Positions 17,994 through 27,103 are shown, counted from the first letter of the stretch. The stretch: 64,000 bases of DNA from Hyphococcus sp. (GCA_021776335.1 JAJFGB010000007.1:124001-188000); one strand, 5' to 3'. Notes: generated by a model not told the origin, from the letters alone. Numbers and translations are program-made.

Positions 17994-18014
17994 TGGTGCC
18001 CAGGAGAGGACTTG
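17994..18014. repeat. tRNA-proximal attachment-site copy
   Basis: The last 21 nt of the tRNA-Leu gene (including the encoded CCA) are repeated exactly at 201-221. The core thus covers the acceptor 3' strand and part of the T-arm, a common target for tyrosine integrases, and leaves the tRNA intact. Confidence 0.85.
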
Positions 18015-18080
18015 AACCTCCACGTCCATACAGACACCAGCACCTGAAGCTGGCGCGTCTACCAATTCCGCCACCTGGGC
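17994..18080 (-). tRNA. tRNA-Leu (anticodon CAG)
   Basis: Minus strand, 87 nt including an encoded CCA. It begins GCCCAGGTGGCGGAATTGG and has the long variable arm typical of tRNA-Leu. The anticodon stem CCAGC/GCTGG encloses loop TTCAGGT, giving anticodon CAG for codon CUG. Acceptor strands GCCCAGG and CCTGGGC (18074-18080 and 17998-18004 on the plus strand) pair fully. It is the target of the neighbouring island. Confidence 0.96.
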
Positions 18081-18511
18081 AGGTGAAGGACGGCTGACTT
18101 ACGGTCGCGCGGGTTTGATGTCAATTCTCAGGGAATGCACTGAAAAGAGGGGCGAATGAGATCCCGGGCCGCCCAGCCAGTGGGCGCCGCGCGAGGATCG
18201 CGCGCATTGCGGGCGGGCTTCGGTTGCCGCGCAAGGCCGTTGTCGCCCCCCATTGGACCGTTCAGCATAAGCCCTCTCGGGCCAGCTGGATCCCTGACGC
18301 TTTCGGCGCGCCCGTCCCACCAATTGGTGTCCGGACTGATCCCCCAATAGGCGTGATAAAGAGCAAAGACGGCGCCATTTGCCGGCAGGACTGAATAAAT
18401 GCCGCCAGCATATTCGGTGCGCTATAGAGCCTGATTGTGTGGGTCAATAAATTCGGATAGGCGTTCGCAATTGAAAAAAACACGCCGTAATCAGAGCAAA
18501 AGGGCCACGCC
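18081..18511. other. Intergenic region between tRNA-Leu and the NDUFA9-like gene
   Basis: About 430 bp of core-like sequence that must hold the promoters of the tRNA (minus) and of the gene at 18512 (plus). Frames in it look like chance. I see no further RNA or repeat. Confidence 0.4.
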
Positions 18512-19492
18512 ATGAATGGCAAATTTTCCAGCAAACTAGCGGTTGTATTTGGCGGGTCGGGCTTTATCGGCCGCAATGTGGTGCGTGAACTGGCAAAGCG
18601 AGGCTGGCGTGTGCGCGTGGCAGTGCGCCGTCCCCATTTGGCGCAGTTTCTGCGGCCCATGGGCGCCGTTGGTCAGGTTCAGCTGGCACAAGCAAATATC
18701 CGCTATCCAAATTCGATCGCAGACGCGCTCAAGGGCGCCGACGCTGTGGTTAATCTCGTCGGCATACTTTCGCAGAGCGGGCGGCAGAATTTTGAGGCGG
18801 TACAGGCAAATGGCGTTGCCGCCGTCGCGGCGCTGGCGGCTGAGGCGGGGATTGAGCACTTTGTCCAGATTTCGGCCATTGGCGCCGATCCCCTCAGCAA
18901 AAGTCACTATGCGCGCACAAAAGGCGAAGGCGAAAAGGCGGTGCGGGCAGCGCTCCCGACGGCGACGATCTTGCGGCCGTCGGTTGTTTTCGGGCAGGAA
19001 GACGCATTCTTTAACAAGTTTGCCGTCATGGCTAATTTCTCGCCGGTGTTGCCACTCATTGGCGGTGGCAAGCCAAAGTTCCAGCCGATCTATGTGGATG
19101 ATGTCGCGGACGCTGTATGTGAAGCGCTTGCACGTCCGGCGGCAATGGGCCGGGTTTTTGAGCTTGGCGGCCCGCGCGTCTATTCATTCAAAGAGCTTCT
19201 TCAGTTGATGCTGGATGAAACCGAACGCAAGCGCGTTCTCGCGCCAGTTCCATTCCCGCTGGCCTCTCTGATTGGGCTTTTTGGCGAAATCGCTGCGTGG
19301 GCCCCGTTTGTGACGCCGCCCCTGACGCGTGATCAGGTGAAATTGCTACAGCGGGACAATATTGTCGACAGTGATCCAGCTATCGGCACCCTTGCGGATT
19401 TGGAGATTAATCCGCAGACGGTGGAATCGATCCTGCCGTCATACATGGTGCGCTACCGCAAATACGGACAATTTACAGAACGGACAGCTTAA
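18512..19492 (+). CDS. Complex I NDUFA9-subunit-family protein (atypical SDR)
   Basis: A 326-aa NAD(P)-binding protein of the atypical short-chain dehydrogenase group. The Rossmann motif GGSGFIGRNVV stands at residues 14-24. YARTKGEGE (about 133) is the YxxxK equivalent, and FQPIYVDDVADAV (about 192) is typical of the NDUFA9/NmrA-like group. Relatives include the accessory NDUFA9 subunit of complex I and ubiquinone-biosynthesis helpers; no nuo genes lie nearby. AAAAGGG upstream fits the chosen ATG. Its stop overlaps that of the convergent galE by 4 bp. The family is fairly sure, the exact reaction unknown. Confidence 0.88.
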   Translation: MNGKFSSKLAVVFGGSGFIGRNVVRELAKRGWRVRVAVRRPHLAQFLRPMGAVGQVQLAQANIRYPNSIADALKGADAVVNLVGILSQSGRQNFEAVQANGVAAVAALAAEAGIEHFVQISAIGADPLSKSHYARTKGEGEKAVRAALPTATILRPSVVFGQEDAFFNKFAVMANFSPVLPLIGGGKPKFQPIYVDDVADAVCEALARPAAMGRVFELGGPRVYSFKELLQLMLDETERKRVLAPVPFPLASLIGLFGEIAAWAPFVTPPLTRDQVKLLQRDNIVDSDPAIGTLADLEINPQTVESILPSYMVRYRKYGQFTERTA

Positions 19493-20535
19493 GCCTTGTA
19501 CCCATCGGGATTCTGGCTTTGCCAGCGCCAGTGATCTGCGCACATATTCTCGAGGGTTTTTTCTGCGCGCCAGCCGAGAAGTTTTTCTGCACGATCGGCA
19601 TTGGCGTAAATCTCGGCAATATCACCATCGCGCCGTGGCGCGATTTCATAGGGAATGTCACGGTTTGACGCGCGCTTGAACGCGGCGACTGCTTCCAGCA
19701 CCGAAAATCCTTTGCCGGTTCCAAGATTGATATCTACTGCGCCGCCGGTTTTTTGTGTTGTGAGATAATTGAGCGCCGCCGCATGGCCCCGCGCCAAATC
19801 TACAACGTGAATATAATCGCGCACGCCGGTGCCGTCCGGGGTCGAATAGTCATCGCCAAAAATCTGCAGCTTATCGCGGCGTCCTACGGCAACCTGAGCG
19901 ATAAACGGGAAAAGATTATTCGGAATGTCGTTGGGGTCCTCGCCGATGCGTCCAGAGGGATGTGCACCCACCGGATTGAAATAGCGCAAATTGACGACCC
20001 TCCATTCATCATCACTGCGTGCAATGTCCTTCGCGATATCCTCGATGAATAATTTTGTGCGGCCATAAGGGTTAGTCGCGCCAGTGAGACCGGACTCGTC
20101 AACCGGACTTTGATTGCGGTCGCCATAGACGGTGGCTGACGACGAGAAAACCAATTTCTTGGCGTCTGCCGCTTCCAGCGCTTCGATCAGCGTGAGAGCG
20201 GCGCCGAGATTGACCCGATAATAGCGCGCTGGTTGTTCGACGGATTCACCAACGGCTTTAAGGCCCGCCAGATGCACGGCGCCGTCGGGTCTGAAATTTT
20301 TGACTGCGCCAATGATTGTATCTTTCTGGGCCGGGTCTGCGAGGTCGCACTCCAGAAATTCGAGATCTCCCGACGCCAACTCCCGAATACGATTGAGGGC
20401 TTCCGGGTGAGCATTTGAAAAGTTATCGATGACCAGCGCCGATGCGCCGCCGGTGAGCAATTCAACGCAAACATGGCTGCCAATGTATCCGGCGCCTCCA
20501 GCCACAACGATTCGTTTTGTCATCTTATTCGCCAT
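19489..20535 (-). CDS. galE: UDP-glucose 4-epimerase
   Basis: Interconverts UDP-glucose and UDP-galactose in the cytoplasm for surface polysaccharides or galactose use. The 348-aa protein has the NAD-binding GGAGYIGSHV near residue 12, SSSATVYGD (about 130) with the catalytic Ser/Thr, and NPYGRTK (about 155) with the YxxxK pair. YFNPVGAHPSGRIGEDP follows near 190, as in GalE. Two near ATGs (20535 and 20523) have equally weak ribosome sites; the longer is kept. It is the last gene of an operon glmS-AGE-manC-galE, 21 bp after the guanylyltransferase gene. Confidence 0.95.
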   Translation of the reverse strand: MANKMTKRIVVAGGAGYIGSHVCVELLTGGASALVIDNFSNAHPEALNRIRELASGDLEFLECDLADPAQKDTIIGAVKNFRPDGAVHLAGLKAVGESVEQPARYYRVNLGAALTLIEALEAADAKKLVFSSSATVYGDRNQSPVDESGLTGATNPYGRTKLFIEDIAKDIARSDDEWRVVNLRYFNPVGAHPSGRIGEDPNDIPNNLFPFIAQVAVGRRDKLQIFGDDYSTPDGTGVRDYIHVVDLARGHAAALNYLTTQKTGGAVDINLGTGKGFSVLEAVAAFKRASNRDIPYEIAPRRDGDIAEIYANADRAEKLLGWRAEKTLENMCADHWRWQSQNPDGYKA

Positions 20536-20556
20536 CTTATTTCGCCAAACATCGCG

Positions 20557-21609
20557 TCAAAGTAAATCTGCGCGTCCGCGTTTCTTCAGCTCTTCGACAA
20601 TCGCGCGTACTTCCTGTGCATTGTCGCGCCGCGCCACCAGAACAGCGTCGCTGGTTGCGACTATAATCAGGTTGTCGACACCGGCTACGCCGACCATGGG
20701 GCCGTCGCTTCGGATCACACAGTTTTCACTTCCAATAGCCACCACATTTTCACCGGTCAGCAAAGCATCGAGCTCACTCCAGCTTCCGATATCCGTCCAG
20801 CCAACATCGACAGGCGCCACGATTGCGGCTTTTTCGGTCTTTTCCATCACCGCATAGTCAATGGAATTTGACGGGCACAATTCGAACGCCGGTTCATCAA
20901 GGCGCAGGGCGGCGCCTGACATGGCGCTTTCCTCCAGCGCTTTGCTTGCAGATTTTCTGATGTCAGGTGCGTGGCGTTCTAACTCATCAAGCATCGCTTT
21001 AGCGCTGAACAGAAATATGCCTGCATTCCAGAAATAGCCGCCATCATCGATATATTTCTCCGCCGTCTTGAGTTCTGGTTTTTCCTTAAATGCGGCGACC
21101 TCGAAGACAGATGTGCGCAGTTTTGCACCGGTTTGAATATAGCCATATCCCGTATGCGGGCTTTCAGGCTTGATGCCAAACGTAACAATATACCCATCTT
21201 CGGCCGCCTTCGCACCAGCATCGACGGCACGGCGAAACTCTCCGGCGTCGGCAATATGGTGATCAGCCGGCATTAAGAGAACGAGTGTGTCTTCTTCGCC
21301 GCGCGCGACCCAGCACGCAGCGACTGCAGCGACCGCCGCGGTGTTGCGCGGGCATGGTTCCAGAATGATTTCGGCTGGTTCAATGCCGATTTCGGTGAGT
21401 TGCTCAGCGACAATCGCGCCATGTTTGCGGCCTGCTATGATCACGGGATTTTGGTAGGCGCCGGTTTCATCATGCACGCGCAAGGCGGTTTCCTGAAACA
21501 TGGATTTGTCCGTTACCAATTTCAAAAACTGTTTTGGCCGAGCGGTGCGAGACAGTGGCCACAGCCGTGTTCCTGAACCGCCGGACATGATGACGGGTTG
21601 AATTTTCAT
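20557..21609 (-). CDS. manC: Mannose-1-phosphate guanylyltransferase (single-domain)
   Basis: Makes GDP-mannose from mannose-1-phosphate and GTP. The 350-aa protein begins MKIQPVIMSGGSGTRLWPLSR, the nucleotidyltransferase signature, and has PADHHI (about 115) and VGWTDIGSWSEL (about 268), as in the ManC/GMP family. It lacks the C-terminal cupin isomerase domain of the bifunctional enzymes of about 470 aa, so isomerisation must come from another protein. The AGE-family gene, whose stop overlaps its start by 4 bp (21606-21609), fits. Expected product use is GDP-mannose or GDP-fucose in envelope glycans. Confidence 0.92.
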   Translation of the reverse strand: MKIQPVIMSGGSGTRLWPLSRTARPKQFLKLVTDKSMFQETALRVHDETGAYQNPVIIAGRKHGAIVAEQLTEIGIEPAEIILEPCPRNTAAVAAVAACWVARGEEDTLVLLMPADHHIADAGEFRRAVDAGAKAAEDGYIVTFGIKPESPHTGYGYIQTGAKLRTSVFEVAAFKEKPELKTAEKYIDDGGYFWNAGIFLFSAKAMLDELERHAPDIRKSASKALEESAMSGAALRLDEPAFELCPSNSIDYAVMEKTEKAAIVAPVDVGWTDIGSWSELDALLTGENVVAIGSENCVIRSDGPMVGVAGVDNLIIVATSDAVLVARRDNAQEVRAIVEELKKRGRADLL

Positions 21610-22769
21610 GATGCATCCATCGTGTTTGTGGAATTGACAGCTTCCACGACAGCTTCAAATATATGGTAAAGAATGCTTGCCGGTACATGTGGCGCAATAG
21701 CCGCGCCGGATTTGTCGTATTCATCAATCCAAAGACCTGGTGTTGATGTCTTGAGGTATGTCTTGAAGAGGTCGTTAATAAGTTGCGCCGCTCTCTGACC
21801 CGCCTCGGCGTCACCGTCTGCGGCTTCTGTGAGGCATGCCTTAATATATTCAGTCTGTGGCCAAAGCCTCTTATCGGTTCTCGCGGTATTTGCGGCAATC
21901 GTGATTTCGTTGCCGATAAATCCGTAAAAATTCGAATCTTCACCCAATTCGGCGCCGCGACGGAGCAAGACGCGCCGTTGGTTAGCCAAATTGGCTTGCG
22001 TGTGGCGCTCATACTTTTTTAGGAGCCAGACCCATTCAAACATGTGTCCGGGCTGAACCGCAGAACGGCGCTCCAAGAATTTCATTTCGTCATCGAAGAA
22101 TTCGCGAATGACGCCGCTTTTAGAGTCAAAGAAAACAGAGCGCATGAGCTCCAGGGTCTTGCCTGCGTAATCAATATAGCGCTTGTTGCCGGTCGCCTCG
22201 TAAAGCGCCGTGAACGCTTCGAATAGATGCATATGGGGGTTTTGCCGGCGTGGAAGCGTTTCCTTGTCGTCTTCGGCCCACCCGCCAAAAGGGGACGCAA
22301 GTTCGTGGTCCAGAAATCCGATCACCCTTTCCGCAAGGTTTATCGCACGCTTGTCTCTTGCCGCCTTCCAGCGCGAGGCGCAGGCAAGCAATAGAAATGC
22401 CTGATCATAAAGATCACGGCGATCATCGATAATGTTTCCCTCTGGGGATAGCGTATGAACGCAGCCACGAGCGCCTTCATCGGGGCATGCGGTGTCTAGT
22501 AAATAATCAAAACCCCTGGCAGCCAGCGCTTCGGCGTCGTCATGCCATCCATGAAGTCCCACCTGGGTGAAGACATAGATTTGGCGTGACTGAACACGCA
22601 CGCGTCGTGTCAGACCTGCGGCGGGGGTTCCGTCGAAATTCAGCGCCTCAAAAAAACCGCCATGATCATAATCGTAACTTTGAGCAACCCACAGTGGAAG
22701 CGCATCCGCGACGAACCAGTCTTTGAGGCGCAATAAGGATTGCTGCGGCTTATCCGGATCACAAGGCAT
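21606..22769 (-). CDS. AGE-family sugar isomerase, probably mannose-6-phosphate isomerase
   Basis: A 387-aa (alpha/alpha)6-barrel protein of the N-acylglucosamine 2-epimerase (AGE) family. Conserved pieces are RVQSRQIYVFTQVG (about 56), RRDLYDQAF (about 115), NPHMHLFEA (about 177), QPGHMFEW (about 240) and a final SILYHIFEA (about 368), which carry the catalytic histidines of the family. Members act as epimerases or as mannose-6-phosphate isomerases. Because it is translationally coupled to a guanylyltransferase lacking an isomerase domain, I infer it converts fructose-6-phosphate and mannose-6-phosphate. The substrate is not proven by sequence. Confidence 0.88.
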   Translation of the reverse strand: MPCDPDKPQQSLLRLKDWFVADALPLWVAQSYDYDHGGFFEALNFDGTPAAGLTRRVRVQSRQIYVFTQVGLHGWHDDAEALAARGFDYLLDTACPDEGARGCVHTLSPEGNIIDDRRDLYDQAFLLLACASRWKAARDKRAINLAERVIGFLDHELASPFGGWAEDDKETLPRRQNPHMHLFEAFTALYEATGNKRYIDYAGKTLELMRSVFFDSKSGVIREFFDDEMKFLERRSAVQPGHMFEWVWLLKKYERHTQANLANQRRVLLRRGAELGEDSNFYGFIGNEITIAANTARTDKRLWPQTEYIKACLTEAADGDAEAGQRAAQLINDLFKTYLKTSTPGLWIDEYDKSGAAIAPHVPASILYHIFEAVVEAVNSTNTMDAS

Positions 22770-22840
22770 GTCGATTGGCGTTTCCTGTTACGTGGCGCCT
22801 ATAGCGCGTTGCTAATCCCGTCAAACGGCGCATCGATGGT

Positions 22841-24667
22841 CTACTCGACGGTGACTGACTTTGCGAGATTGCGTGGCTGGTCCACATCCGTGCCTTTTGT
22901 GGTTGCGGTGAAATAAGCGAGGAGCTGCACAGGCACAGCGTAAACGATTGGCGCCAACATTGGGTCGGTTTCGGGAACCTCGATTGACGCCCAAAGATTG
23001 TCGCCTGCAAGGGCGACGCCTTTTGCTGATGAAATCAATAGCGCCTTGCCATCACGCGCCATTACTTCCTGCATGTTTGACAAGGTCTTTTCAAAATGCG
23101 CGTCTTTCGGCGCAATAACGACCACGGGCAGGGTTTCGTCGATCAGCGCAATGGGCCCATGTTTTAGCTCCCCTGCGGCGTAGCCTTCGGCATGAATATA
23201 GGAAATTTCCTTAAGCTTAAGCGCCCCTTCAAGCGCAATCGGGTAGGAAACGCCGCGCCCGATATAAAGAATGTCTGTCGCCTTTGCGATGTCATGGGCG
23301 ATTTTTTCAATTGCGTCGCTCGCTTTGAGCGCTTCGGAAATTTTCCTTGGCGTCTCGAGCAGAGCATCAACCAGTCGCTTTTCTTCTTCGCGGGAAAGAC
23401 GCCCACGCGTGCGTCCGGCTGCAATCGCGATGCAGGCAAGGGCAACAAGCTGGCAAGTAAAAGCCTTGGTGGAGGCAACGCCGATCTCAGGACCCGCAGC
23501 CATAGGAAAGATGATGTCGGCTTCCCGTGCGATGGAGGATTCGGCGACATTGACGACGGTCGCAATCTTCTGGCCATTGGCATGCGCTTCGCGCAGCGCC
23601 GCAAGCGTGTCGGCGGTTTCGCCTGATTGCGAAATGAAAAGCGCGCCGCCATTGGCCGTCCATGGAACATCGCGGTAACGCAGCTCCGACGCGATGTCGA
23701 TTTCGACTGGAAGCCCCGCCCATTTTTCGAACCAGTATTTGGCGGTGAGCGCTGCGTAAAAGGCCGTGCCGCAGGCCGATATTGTCAACCGGTCGAGGGC
23801 GGCAAAATCGAACGAACCATTGGGCAGACGAATTTCTTTAGTTGTGGGGTCGACATAACGCGAGATCGTATGGCCGATCACTTCAGGTTGTTCGTGAATT
23901 TCTTTTGCCATGAAATGGCGGTGGCCGTCCTTGCCGACGGCGCCCTGGGCCGCTGATGAAATCACTTCCGGCCGCTCTGCTTTTGCGCCTGTTTCGTCGC
24001 AAATATCGATTGATGATCGTGAGAGAACCGCCCAGTCGCCTTCCTCAAGATAGATGACGCGATTGGTGAAGGGCGACAGCGCATAGGCGTCTGAGCCAAG
24101 ATACATTTCGCCGTCGCCGCGACCGATCGCCAGCGGGCTTCCCTTTCGTCCGCAGATCATCAAATCGTCTTCGCCTGAAAAGATAGCCGCAAACGCAAAT
24201 GCGCCACGCATGCGGGCAATCGATTTCTTAAAGGCTTCCGCCGGCGTGCAATTTTCCGATTGCAGATAATAAGTGATCAATTGCGGACAGACTTCCGCAT
24301 CCGTTTCTGATTCGAAGACAACGCCTTTGTCGATGAGTTCCTGACGCAGTTCAGCGTAATTTTCGATGATCCCGTTGTGAACAACCGCGACGCGTTCGGT
24401 TGCATGAGGATGGGCGTTTTGTTCATTCGGGCTGCCATGGGTCGCCCATCTCGTGTGGCCAATGCCGATAGCGCCGGGCAGGGCATTTCCGTTCAGAACC
24501 GCTTCAAGCGCCGTGAGCTTGCCGGGCGCGCGCCGCCGGGCGATGACGCCGTCATGGACAGTCGCAACACCTGCCGAATCATAACCGCGATATTCCAGCC
24601 GTCTGAGCCCTGCAACGATGGCGGGGGTGACGTCACCTGTCCCGAGAATGCCGATAATACCGCACAT
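22841..24667 (-). CDS. glmS: Glutamine--fructose-6-phosphate aminotransferase
   Basis: Makes glucosamine-6-phosphate from fructose-6-phosphate and glutamine, the first step to UDP-GlcNAc for peptidoglycan and LPS. The 608-aa protein begins MCGIIGILG with the catalytic C2 of the class II glutaminase domain (1-220), including HTRWATHGSPNEQNAHPH. Two SIS sugar-binding domains follow, with SQSGETADTLAALREA (about 350) and EGYAAGELKHGPIALID (about 490). The C-terminus NLAKSVTVE is canonical, so the protein is complete. It is the first gene of the minus-strand sugar-nucleotide operon; the AGE gene follows after 71 bp. No glmU or glmM is in the window. Confidence 0.97.
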   Translation of the reverse strand: MCGIIGILGTGDVTPAIVAGLRRLEYRGYDSAGVATVHDGVIARRRAPGKLTALEAVLNGNALPGAIGIGHTRWATHGSPNEQNAHPHATERVAVVHNGIIENYAELRQELIDKGVVFESETDAEVCPQLITYYLQSENCTPAEAFKKSIARMRGAFAFAAIFSGEDDLMICGRKGSPLAIGRGDGEMYLGSDAYALSPFTNRVIYLEEGDWAVLSRSSIDICDETGAKAERPEVISSAAQGAVGKDGHRHFMAKEIHEQPEVIGHTISRYVDPTTKEIRLPNGSFDFAALDRLTISACGTAFYAALTAKYWFEKWAGLPVEIDIASELRYRDVPWTANGGALFISQSGETADTLAALREAHANGQKIATVVNVAESSIAREADIIFPMAAGPEIGVASTKAFTCQLVALACIAIAAGRTRGRLSREEEKRLVDALLETPRKISEALKASDAIEKIAHDIAKATDILYIGRGVSYPIALEGALKLKEISYIHAEGYAAGELKHGPIALIDETLPVVVIAPKDAHFEKTLSNMQEVMARDGKALLISSAKGVALAGDNLWASIEVPETDPMLAPIVYAVPVQLLAYFTATTKGTDVDQPRNLAKSVTVE

Positions 24668-24855
24668 AGAACGTCCAATTCTCCCTTTTGGTCCCGGATT
24701 CTAGCAGCCTGACCGGTAAGGCTGTATTAAAGCAAAATCGCGGCCGGAGAAGGCCGGTGGTGAGGCAAACAATGCAAAATGGCTGGGCTTGACGCCGCAG
24801 TCTAATCGCACCTTAATCTGGGGGCCGGAAGCACCTGTGTCGCTTGCCAAACCCA

Positions 24856-25758
24856 TCAGGCGCCGCCGCGAATGGTGTTTTCGAGAAACTCGATAAAAAC
24901 ACGTATCTTCGCAGGTAAATGCGCGCGGTGGGGATAGATGGCGTAAAGGCCGAGCGGTTCCTGCTCAAAATCTTCCAGGACGATTTCGAGGTTGCCAGCG
25001 GCAACCTCTTTTTCGCAGGCAAATAACGGCAACCGTGTTACGCCAATGCCTGCGACCGCGAGTTCTGTTTCCAGCTCTGCGCTATTGCATTGGGCGGCAA
25101 GATTGAGAGAGACTTTAATTGGGTCGGATTTGTCATTAAATTCCCACACTGACGGGTTTGCCATATTTGAGTAACTGATACATTTGTGGGCATTCAATTC
25201 GCTTGGATGAGCGGGTCGGCCATGCTGGTTCCAGTAAGATGGCGCCCCGACAATGACACCGCGATAATCTGCCAGTTTCCTGGCGATGAGCGATGAATCC
25301 TGCAGGCGTCCGATCCGGATCGCGACATCGATACCCTCATCAACAATGTTGACCATTCGATCGTTGAACTCAACATCGAGCCGGATATCCGGAAACGCCT
25401 TGATGAATTGAGGCAGGGTGTGACGCAACTGTCCTAATCCAAAACTCACCGGCGCCGTGATGCGCAAGGACCCGCTTGGTGACGCCTGGCCTTCCGCTGC
25501 AACACTTTCAGCTTCCTGCACGGTCTCCAAAATCAGCCGACAACGATCATAGTAAGCTTGACCTTCATCTGTGAGGTGAATTGACCGCGTTGATCGGTTG
25601 AGGAGCCGCACGTCGAGGCGTTGCTCAAGCTTCGTCACTTCCTTGCTGATATGAGATGGAGAATGCCCCAGCCGTTTTGCGGCGGCGCTAAATCCATTTT
25701 CCTCCACCACAGAGGCAAAAACGGCGATGCCATCGAGAGTATTACTATTATAACTCAT
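24856..25758 (-). CDS. LysR-family transcriptional regulator
   Basis: A 300-aa regulator with an N-terminal winged helix-turn-helix (FASVVEENGFSAAAKRLGHS, then SKEVTKLEQRLDVRLLNRSTR). The substrate-binding domain from about residue 90 carries GSLRITAPVSFGLGQL and FNDRMVNIVDEGIDVAIRIG, a close match to the AaeR/DmlR-like branch. It is divergent from the isochorismatase-like gene (98 bp apart), so it probably controls that gene and the VOC gene, and itself, from the A+T-rich region 25759-25856. The inducer is unknown. Confidence 0.93.
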   Translation of the reverse strand: MSYNSNTLDGIAVFASVVEENGFSAAAKRLGHSPSHISKEVTKLEQRLDVRLLNRSTRSIHLTDEGQAYYDRCRLILETVQEAESVAAEGQASPSGSLRITAPVSFGLGQLRHTLPQFIKAFPDIRLDVEFNDRMVNIVDEGIDVAIRIGRLQDSSLIARKLADYRGVIVGAPSYWNQHGRPAHPSELNAHKCISYSNMANPSVWEFNDKSDPIKVSLNLAAQCNSAELETELAVAGIGVTRLPLFACEKEVAAGNLEIVLEDFEQEPLGLYAIYPHRAHLPAKIRVFIEFLENTIRGGA

Positions 25759-25856
25759 ATGGAAACAATCATTTTCTATATTAATGGATTATCTATCATT
25801 CCAGTCATAATTACAATCATCGGGTCAACATAATTCTTCAACAAAGGACCCGCTCC

Positions 25857-26615
25857 ATGAAACTGCAACACCGCCTTATTGGCGCTTTCGCCGCTGCCTT
25901 TTTCGCTGCGGCGCCGGCACATGCCGAGGCCACACCCACTGAGATCAAAACCGTCAACGGCGTCGCGCAATATCCAGACGATTATCAAGGCACGCCGCAT
26001 CGCGCAGCTGACGAAGACCCGTTTCTCTCACCCTCAAATTCAGCGCTCATTCTGATTGACTATCAGCCGCATATTTTGATGGGCGTTAGAAACATTGATC
26101 ACGCAGACCTCATGAACAACACAACAGCGCTAATCAAATCGGCAGTGCATTTCGATATACCGATTATTTTTTCCCATGTAGGCGTTGGCCTAAACGGATC
26201 GCAGCCCTTCATCGAGGAGCTGCGCGCGTTGGCGCCGAATGCCGTAATCATCGACCGAACAAATGTGAATGCGTGGGAAGAAAAAGAATTTGTCGACGCT
26301 GTTAAAGCAACTGGTCGCAACAAGCTGATCATGGGCGGGTTATGGACAGACGTTTGCCTTGCTTATCCAGCGATTGAGGCGGCAAATGCCGGCTTTGACG
26401 TCTATGTGCCTGAGGATGTCATCGGCAGTATCACGCAGCTTTCACATGAAAATGGCATGAAGCGAATGATTGCTGCCGGCGTGCAACCTGTTACCTGGAA
26501 TGTCGTTCTCGCAGAATTGCAGCGCGATCATGCGCGGGCGGGCACCGTCGAAGAGACCACACGTATTTTTCTTGAATATCTTTTCAAGATGGATCCAGAC
26601 CAAGGCTGGCAGTAA
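25857..26615 (+). CDS. Isochorismatase-like (YcaC-type) hydrolase with signal peptide
   Basis: A 252-aa cysteine hydrolase of the isochorismatase superfamily. A Sec signal peptide (KLQHRLIGAFAAAFFAA..AHAEA, cleavage near residue 23) predicts a periplasmic protein. The core has LILIDYQPHIL (catalytic Asp about 62), NVNAWEEKEF (about 141) and GGLWTDVCLAYPAIEA with the nucleophilic Cys (about 164), which is the YcaC layout. AAAGGACCC upstream supports the start. It is followed after 29 bp by a VOC protein and is divergent from a LysR regulator. Substrate unknown. Confidence 0.88.
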   Translation: MKLQHRLIGAFAAAFFAAAPAHAEATPTEIKTVNGVAQYPDDYQGTPHRAADEDPFLSPSNSALILIDYQPHILMGVRNIDHADLMNNTTALIKSAVHFDIPIIFSHVGVGLNGSQPFIEELRALAPNAVIIDRTNVNAWEEKEFVDAVKATGRNKLIMGGLWTDVCLAYPAIEAANAGFDVYVPEDVIGSITQLSHENGMKRMIAAGVQPVTWNVVLAELQRDHARAGTVEETTRIFLEYLFKMDPDQGWQ

Positions 26616-26644
26616 GCGGCGCCCTCAATAAAGGAACTAACATC

Positions 26645-27103
26645 ATGCTTGCGATTGAAAAAATTGACCATATCGGCATTCGCGTCAGCGATAAAAAGCG
26701 TTCGATTGAGTTCTACGACGGGCTCGGCTTTGCGCTAATTACTGATGTGGGGTTTGAAAAGGGCCACCCTGTGATCATGCAGCACACGTCCGGTGTTGTC
26801 CTCAATCTGTTGGGGCCGAGCACTACTCAAACGGGCGAAAATATCCTGATGGATGTGGACGACAAACATCCCGGCATCACTCATGTCTCGTTCAAAGTCG
26901 CATCATTGGTCGACGCCAAAGCTTTCTTAAAAGAACAGGGCATCGCTTTGACCGGCGAATTTTCTTTCAAGGGCATGGATGCGATCTTTATCCGCGATCC
27001 CGATCGCAATGTGATTGAGCTCGACGCTTATGCAGGCGAAGAGCCCAAAACCCGCACGCAGAATGACAACGATCGCGGCGCTGGTTACGATTCGCATCTA
27101 TAA
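26645..27103 (+). CDS. VOC-family (glyoxalase/dioxygenase fold) protein
   Basis: A 152-aa protein with one vicinal-oxygen-chelate domain. It opens IEKIDHIGIRVSDKKRSIEFYDGLGF and ends IRDPDRNVIELDAYAG, with the metal-ligand His near residue 9 and Glu near 128. GKHPGITH-like residues in the middle (KHPGITHVSFKV) carry a further His. AAAGGAAC precedes the ATG. It probably forms an operon with the isochorismatase-like gene under the divergent LysR. Reaction unknown: lyase, dioxygenase and resistance proteins all share this fold. Confidence 0.88.
   Translation: MLAIEKIDHIGIRVSDKKRSIEFYDGLGFALITDVGFEKGHPVIMQHTSGVVLNLLGPSTTQTGENILMDVDDKHPGITHVSFKVASLVDAKAFLKEQGIALTGEFSFKGMDAIFIRDPDRNVIELDAYAGEEPKTRTQNDNDRGAGYDSHL

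Larger units (their letters stand above)
201..18014. mobile_element. Genomic island integrated at tRNA-Leu(CAG)
   Basis: The island is bounded by two identical 21-bp direct repeats (201-221 and 17994-18014). The right copy is the 3' end of an intact tRNA-Leu gene. A P4-type tyrosine integrase (16450-17649) is the first complete gene downstream of the tRNA, the usual layout for tRNA-targeting islands. Cargo is a type I restriction-modification operon with two added nuclease-like genes, an AlpA/excisionase-like regulator, a C1 peptidase, a large lipoprotein and several unrecognised genes. The hsd segment looks richer in A+T than the genes to the right of the tRNA. No conjugation genes are seen, so it is probably an integrative element mobilised by helpers, or a degraded one. 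Confidence 0.85.

Noticed and set aside
22841-24667. A glmS ribozyme or riboswitch upstream of glmS
   Set aside because: Such ribozymes are known from Gram-positive bacteria, and the short leader here shows no matching structure by eye.
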